The notes under the pieces are model-generated. The model did no database searches, had not been told where the DNA came from, and worked only from the letters and a program-made list of their open reading frames with translations. 11,528 nucleotides of DNA from Bacteroidales bacterium (GTDB lineage Bacteria; Bacteroidota; Bacteroidia; Bacteroidales; Bacteroidaceae). Each line of letters begins with the position of its first letter. Within the stretch, counting starts at the first letter, position 1. The stretch is taken from the NCBI GenBank assembly GCA_004555425.1, contig SFID01000086.1:1-11528 (forward strand), read 5' to 3'. This document shows positions 7,756-11,528 of this stretch, piece by piece. The position numbers and the translations under genes were made by a program.

Positions 7756-7805
7756 CCGCGCGCCTCTTCCATATCCCCGCGCGCATCTTCCAACTCCCCG
7801 CGCGC
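7756..7805 (+). repeat. Three-copy 21-bp tandem repeat
   Basis: CCGCGCGC recurs at 7756, 7777 and 7798, an exact 21-bp period. The spacers are similar (C-TCTTCCATATCC and ATCTTCCAACTCC). It lies between the rsmE stop and the kinase-RapZ gene. The 21-bp period equals seven codons, which could mean a former coding extension, but the rsmE frame is already closed. Confidence 0.8.
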
Positions 7806-7856
7806 CCTACTCCTATATATAATAAGGAATACCCAGGAAAAACACACTCCATCCTC

Positions 7857-9359
7857 ATGCAAGCTCTCCTTCAACTCTATAAGCAGTGGAAAGGTGCCGA
7901 CCCCGTGGCCACCGAACGCCTGCCCAAGGCTGGCAGCAACCGCCAGTATATCCGTTTCCGCGCCGCCGACGATAGCACCTGCATCGGTGTGATAGGACCC
8001 GACGTGGCCGAAAACCGCTGCTTCGTCTATCTGAGCCGCCATTTCACGGCGTGCCGTCTGCCCATGCCCCAGATTTACGCCTGTAGCGAAGACTGCAGCC
8101 GCTATCTCCAGAGCGACCTCGGCAGCGTCTCTCTCTACCACGCCCTCTGCCGCGGGCGCGAGGCAGGCGGCGAGTACAACCCGCACGAGCGCGAACTCAT
8201 CCGCCGCACTATGACCCTCCTGCCCCATATCCAGATAGAAGGGGCGGCCACGCTCGATTTCGACCAACTGCTCCAGCCGCGGCAGTTTGACGTGCAGGCG
8301 GCCATGTTCGACTTCAACTACTTCAAATACTGCTTCCTCCGCACCACCGACACGCCCTACAATGAGGTGGAGCTTGAAGGCGACCTCCGCGCTATGGCGG
8401 CCGACCTCGTCGCTGCCAAAGGCCCAAAGCCCACCTTCCTCTTCCGCGACTTCCAGGCGCGCAACGTGATGATTGATGCCGATGGCCTTCCCCATTTCAT
8501 AGATTTCCAAGGCGGACAATGCGGTCCTTTGCACTACGATGTGGCCTCCTTCCTCTGGCAAGCCTCCGCGCGCTATTCCAACGCCTTGCGCGAAGAAATG
8601 ATCGAGGCTTACCTCCTCGAACTCCAGACGCTTACCACCATCGACCCCGAGCGCTTCCGCAGCGACCTCCAACTCTTCGTGCTCTTCCGCACGCTTCAGG
8701 TGCTCGGTGCCTATGGCCTGCGTGGCTATTTCGAGCGCAAGCAGTATTTCCTGGATAGTATTCCCGCGGCCATCCAAAACCTCCGCCGCCTCCTGCTCGA
8801 CGGTGTCTGCACGCCCTATCCCCATTTGGAGCAGACGCTCAAGCAGCTGGTCAGCCTCGACCGCTTCAATCCGCCTGTCGAGCGCCCCGAAGGTCCTGCC
8901 GCACCCGCACCCCATCCTGCGGCCGTCCCTGCCGAAAAGCCCTCCGCCCTCATCGTGCGCATCTTCAGCTTCAGCTATAAGAAGGGCATCCCCGCCGATG
9001 AGAGCGGCAACGGCGGAGGCTACGTGTTCGACTGCCGCAGCACGCACAACCCCGGCCGCTACGAGCCCTACAAGCAACTGACGGGACTGGATGCCCCCGT
9101 GATAAAATTCCTCGAGGACGATGGCGAAATCCTCACCTTCCTCCAGAGCGTCTATGCCCTGGCCGACACACACGTGGCCCGCTATCTGGAGCGCGGATTC
9201 ACCAGCCTCATGTTCTCCTTCGGCTGCACGGGCGGCCAGCACCGCAGTGTCTATAGCGCGCAGCATTTGGCCGAGCACCTCCACCGAAAATTCGGCATTG
9301 AGGTCCGCCTCTGCCACCGCGAGCAAGGCATCACGCAGGTGCTGCCAGCCAAGCAATAA
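7857..9359 (+). CDS. Phosphotransferase (APH/AmgK-like) fused to RapZ C-terminal domain
   Basis: 500 residues in two parts. Residues ~1-335 are an aminoglycoside-phosphotransferase-type kinase. AGSNRQYIRF (25-34) fits the nucleotide loop. FLFRDFQARNVMI (194-206) is the catalytic loop with D198 and N203, and D216 in HFIDFQGG is the metal-binding Asp. This resembles N-acetylmuramate/GlcNAc kinases such as AmgK more than drug-resistance enzymes. A Pro/Ala-rich linker (~340-363) leads to residues ~364-492, the RapZ C-terminal domain, with SFSYKKGIP (371-379), VFDCRSTHNP (390-399), LTGLDAPV (408-415) and CTGGQHRSV (457-465). In E. coli RapZ this half binds glucosamine-6-phosphate and controls GlmS synthesis. 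The RapZ P-loop ATPase half is absent. A role in cell-wall amino-sugar salvage or sensing is inferred; the substrate is unknown. Confidence 0.88.
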   Translation: MQALLQLYKQWKGADPVATERLPKAGSNRQYIRFRAADDSTCIGVIGPDVAENRCFVYLSRHFTACRLPMPQIYACSEDCSRYLQSDLGSVSLYHALCRGREAGGEYNPHERELIRRTMTLLPHIQIEGAATLDFDQLLQPRQFDVQAAMFDFNYFKYCFLRTTDTPYNEVELEGDLRAMAADLVAAKGPKPTFLFRDFQARNVMIDADGLPHFIDFQGGQCGPLHYDVASFLWQASARYSNALREEMIEAYLLELQTLTTIDPERFRSDLQLFVLFRTLQVLGAYGLRGYFERKQYFLDSIPAAIQNLRRLLLDGVCTPYPHLEQTLKQLVSLDRFNPPVERPEGPAAPAPHPAAVPAEKPSALIVRIFSFSYKKGIPADESGNGGGYVFDCRSTHNPGRYEPYKQLTGLDAPVIKFLEDDGEILTFLQSVYALADTHVARYLERGFTSLMFSFGCTGGQHRSVYSAQHLAEHLHRKFGIEVRLCHREQGITQVLPAKQ

Positions 9360-9370
9360 TCCAATTCAAG

Positions 9371-9440
9371 TGTACCGCACCTAGCTTGAAGACGTATGGC
9401 CGAGGTGAGAAATGTACCGCACCTTGCAAAGCAAGGTGCG
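9371..9440 (+). repeat. Short direct repeat and perfect 10-bp hairpin
   Basis: TGTACCGCACCT occurs at 9371-9382 and 9413-9424. The second copy enters a perfect stem CGCACCTTGC-AAA-GCAAGGTGCG (9418-9440). TTCAAG (9365-9370) and CTTGAA (9385-9390) can also pair. No T-run follows, so I call it a REP-like hairpin rather than an intrinsic terminator, though it could still act in 3'-end formation of the upstream mRNA. Confidence 0.7.
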
Positions 9441-9517
9441 ATACTTTCACGTTACTCCCTTTCTCTCTTCCCACATTAGAAAATATTCGCGTATAAATCA
9501 AAAAATCAGCCATTTGT

Positions 9518-9548
9518 TTTGCTCGCACAAAGATTCTCCGTACTTTTG
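9518..9548 (+). promoter_or_regulatory. Bacteroidetes-type promoter
   Basis: TTTG (9518-9521) as the -33 box, a 19-bp spacer and TACTTTTG (9541-9548) as the -7 box. The latter matches the Bacteroidetes primary sigma consensus TAnnTTTG at every fixed position. Transcription would start near 9553-9556, which gives a leader of about 575 nt to the ATG at 10130. Confidence 0.75.
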
Positions 9549-9554
9549 CTGCGT

Positions 9555-10035
9555 CTATCCCACGCCTGTAGCACGCCGTTGCGCAAGCAACGTCTGCGAG
9601 GGTGTCTCAGGTTGGTGCAGTATTGCCCAGCCGGCAAGGGGTTTTCGGGTGTGAAAACCTAGGGAACATACATAATATATATATAAGAAGAGCGTCAACG
9701 CTGCTTTGTCACTGGTTCGTTGAAACCTGAGAAATTTCAAGATTTGAACAATGATGAATGCCAGAGGTGATGCTTACGGGTATGCTATCAATGTATGCCA
9801 AAGTGTGCGCGGTGGATATAACTTCCTATTTTATATCCCCAGCACACTTCTAGTGCATACATCAATACATACGGCGTGGGTATTACTCTATTCGTCTTTC
9901 AAATCGGGCTTTCTCAGGGCCTCAACAACGGACGGGTAGAAGTCGATACTCACGTTTTTTGCTTGAAAAGAGTTACAAACAGCGTGCGTACGGTTTCCGC
10001 AAAGCAGGAAATCGTGCGCCGCTGTTTTTGTTTTT
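9555..10035 (+). ncRNA. Candidate structured non-coding RNA / long leader
   Basis: About 480 nt between a strong promoter and an intrinsic terminator, with no convincing coding frame. Visible helices: CGTTGC-GCAA-GCAACG (9577-9592), then a 9-bp closing helix (9605-9613 with 9724-9732, CTCAGGTT/AACCTGAG core) around three hairpins: TTGCC/GGCAA (9623-9637), GGTTTTC/GAAAACC (9640-9659) and AGCG-TCAA-CGCT (9691-9702). A 93-nt arm follows, made of four stacked helices: 9780-9784/9868-9872, 9791-9798/9855-9862, 9801-9808/9842-9849 and 9814-9821/9831-9838. The 3' end is the terminator hairpin. It is not tmRNA, RNase P RNA, SRP RNA or a riboswitch that I recognise. Start and end are inferred from the promoter and terminator. 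Confidence 0.6.
9981..10035 (+). terminator. Intrinsic terminator / possible attenuator
   Basis: AGCG (9981-9984) pairs with CGCT (10020-10023). After a bulged T, GCGTACG (9986-9992) pairs with CGTGCGC (10013-10019, one G-U), then G9993-U10012, then TTTCC (9994-9998) pairs with GGAAA (10007-10011). The loop is GCAAAGCA. GTTTTTGTTTTT follows directly (10024-10035). About 17 base pairs plus a T-run is a textbook Rho-independent terminator. It lies 94 nt before the next start codon. Confidence 0.8.
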
Positions 10036-10129
10036 CGCCAAACAGAACTGTCCGCACCGCTCCCTTGCTAACCATTCTCTCTGCCCTCCTCAAGAAAAAC
10101 TCTATTACAAACCTATAAACTAAAAACAC
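10036..10129 (+). other. Short leader before the secreted protein gene
   Basis: 94 nt between the terminator T-run and the ATG. I see no second TTTG/TAnnTTTG promoter here. The last 20 nt before the start are A-rich (ATAAACTAAAAACAC), the usual Bacteroidetes translation start context without a Shine-Dalgarno site. Confidence 0.5.
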
Positions 10130-11528
10130 ATGAAAAAAACTACATTTCTTTTGCTGCTATTGTTGATGGCAATAGGAGCAGGGGCTGAAGTGATTAAGAC
10201 GACCCCACAGCCTAATACGCCTTATAAGATTCGGTGTATTGCAACAGACCACTCGGGCTATCTGGGAGATGACGGTACGACCCTCCAAGGCCGCCACGCC
10301 ACGGGTACATTCTTTATTCTAGAGCCTACTGGTACGGACGGCCAGTACTATCTCAAGAGTGAGAATACGGGCAAGTATATCAATGCCGCCAGTGCGGATA
10401 ATGGTGCTGAGATTACGTTTGATACGGAGCATACGACCTATTGGACCGTGGACCAGACGCTTGCTCAGCCTGCCAAATTTTGTTGGGCCATTCGTCCCAA
10501 TGGAACCGCCAACAGAAGCTTAAACAACAATGGTGCTGGTACAACCACGTGTCCTTGGATGAAGGTAAACAACCACAACTCTAACACTCAGGGTTGCAAC
10601 CTCTGGACCTTTGAGACCGAGATGTTTGGCAAGCCCGCTTTTGGCGGCACGGTATGGACATGGAGCACCACGAGCAACATTTTTGACGCAACAGCTCAAA
10701 CTCCGACAGCCACACCTGGCCGTAGAGATAATAAAGGCCCCGTCTATAAATTTGTGAACGCAGGCACTGTGACGACCGCCGTTGATGTTAATACAGACAC
10801 CTCCGATGACGGTGGCGTATGGGTCGTAGGTGGCAATACGAATATCACCACCAGCATAGGACGCTGGGCAGGCAACATCCTCGTGGAGGAGAGCAGCGCC
10901 ATTGCCAACGTAACCTTCTCCGAACAGTTGAAGAATACAGAATACTTCAACACCAATGCCTGCCTCTGGACGAATGGTACAGTCAATATCAATCTAGGCG
11001 AAAGCGACAAAAAAATATTGGATATAGATAATAACAGCAAACCCCTCCGTTGGTTTATCGGTGAGAATGGTGTGGTCAACACGGCCTTTACTTCCATAAA
11101 CAATGCCTCAAAGGGCTGGGAGATTCAAGTGGTTGTGGCCGATATGCCTCGGGTAAGCGAATCGGATACCGATAGAACCCGTCGAAAGAAAGTTGTCACT
11201 TGGGGCGCAGACCTCTCTGCCAATATCAGTTCCATTACCGTATGGTACAAGAACGCAGCAGGCGTTTACACCAAACTGGACAATAGCACGGCCGTTTCCT
11301 ACGATGCCAGCGGCATTACCATTACCTATGAGGACGCAGGCTTCGAAGAGAAATGCCCATCGCTGGAGGCCGAGAAGTATATCACCTACAACCCTGCTAC
11401 AAAGGCCAATTTCCTTGAAACTGCAACCAGTGCTTTTGACAATACCCATTGGTATGTAATGACTCAAACACGCTACGGGGAAACAGCCATGTACGACAAC
11501 AATGCCGAAGCCCGCGATTTGTTTGAGA
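10130..11528 (+). CDS. Secreted/surface multi-domain protein with beta-trefoil-like regions (3' end outside window)
   Basis: Open for 466 codons and still open at the window end. Residues 1-19 (MKKTTFLLLLLLMAIGAGA) are a clear Sec signal peptide, with cleavage expected before E20. There is no lipobox Cys. Residues ~28-163 contain PYKIRC, GTFFILEP, GQYYLKSENTGKYI and LWTFE, typical of ricin-type or beta-trefoil-like carbohydrate-binding domains. Residues ~165-340 are rich in Thr, Asn and Gly with short strand repeats and are not recognised. Residues ~355-400 (WGADLSANISSITVWYKNAA) look like a small beta-domain. From ~430 HWYVMTQTRYGETAMYD may begin a second trefoil-like repeat. The catalytic or adhesive part, if any, lies beyond the window. 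Lower GC than the genes to its left. Confidence 0.85.
   Translation, partial: MKKTTFLLLLLLMAIGAGAEVIKTTPQPNTPYKIRCIATDHSGYLGDDGTTLQGRHATGTFFILEPTGTDGQYYLKSENTGKYINAASADNGAEITFDTEHTTYWTVDQTLAQPAKFCWAIRPNGTANRSLNNNGAGTTTCPWMKVNNHNSNTQGCNLWTFETEMFGKPAFGGTVWTWSTTSNIFDATAQTPTATPGRRDNKGPVYKFVNAGTVTTAVDVNTDTSDDGGVWVVGGNTNITTSIGRWAGNILVEESSAIANVTFSEQLKNTEYFNTNACLWTNGTVNINLGESDKKILDIDNNSKPLRWFIGENGVVNTAFTSINNASKGWEIQVVVADMPRVSESDTDRTRRKKVVTWGADLSANISSITVWYKNAAGVYTKLDNSTAVSYDASGITITYEDAGFEEKCPSLEAEKYITYNPATKANFLETATSAFDNTHWYVMTQTRYGETAMYDNNAEARDLFE

Noticed and set aside
7656..9356. 566-codon open frame on the minus strand
   Set aside because: It lies opposite the kinase-RapZ gene, whose motifs are clear. 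Long antisense frames are expected from its GC-rich codon use, and the antisense protein has no recognisable motif.
9418..9440. Intrinsic terminator for the kinase-RapZ gene
   Set aside because: The stem is strong, but ATACTTTCACG follows instead of a T-run.
9751..9939. 62-codon open frame in the leader
   Set aside because: It is encoded largely by the 93-nt hairpin, and its sequence is better explained by RNA structure. A leader peptide cannot be excluded.
9555..10035. tmRNA, RNase P RNA, cobalamin riboswitch or retron RNA
   Set aside because: I found no tmRNA tag or tRNA-like ends, no GAGGAAAGTCC RNase P core, no B12 box and no adjacent reverse transcriptase.

Overview
The window looks like chromosome from a Bacteroidales bacterium, most likely Prevotella or a close relative. 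The evidence is an lpxC-fabZ gene fusion, a kinase fused to a RapZ C-terminal domain, A-rich translation starts without clear Shine-Dalgarno sites, and a good match to the Bacteroidetes promoter consensus (TTTG, 19 bp, TAnnTTTG). All recognised genes lie on the + strand.

Layout. 1-80 may hold the last codons of an upstream gene. 128-680 is a non-coding block built from three related ~150-200 bp units, two direct and one inverted. It ends in 14-bp perfect inverted repeats and looks like a MITE or composite repeat. 699-1193 shows no convincing gene. 1194-4821 is the early lipid A cluster: lpxD, lpxC-fabZ, lpxA. Together these acylate UDP-GlcNAc, deacetylate it and acylate it again to give UDP-2,3-diacyl-glucosamine, while FabZ serves the acyl-ACP supply. 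4845-7749 continues as a tight row: a pRiA4b ORF-3/IS1096-TnpR-like protein, miaA (tRNA A37 isopentenylation), a DUF151-UVR nuclease-like protein and rsmE (16S rRNA m3U1498). 7857-9359 encodes a sugar-kinase-like domain fused to the RapZ C-terminal domain, a possible link between amino-sugar metabolism and envelope precursor supply.

9360-10129 is the most interesting part. A near-consensus promoter at 9518-9548 precedes about 480 nt of apparently non-coding, highly foldable RNA. It contains a 9-bp closing helix around three hairpins, then a 93-nt hairpin of four stacked helices, and it ends in a textbook intrinsic terminator (9981-10035). The terminator lies 94 nt before the start of a large secreted protein gene (10130 to the window end, incomplete). 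This is either a stand-alone structured RNA or a long attenuator leader for the surface protein. I do not recognise it as a named RNA family.

Short perfect hairpins with differing stems and 3-4 nt loops recur between genes (3845-3949, 9418-9440, 9577-9592). No tRNA, rRNA, CRISPR array or transposase gene was seen.
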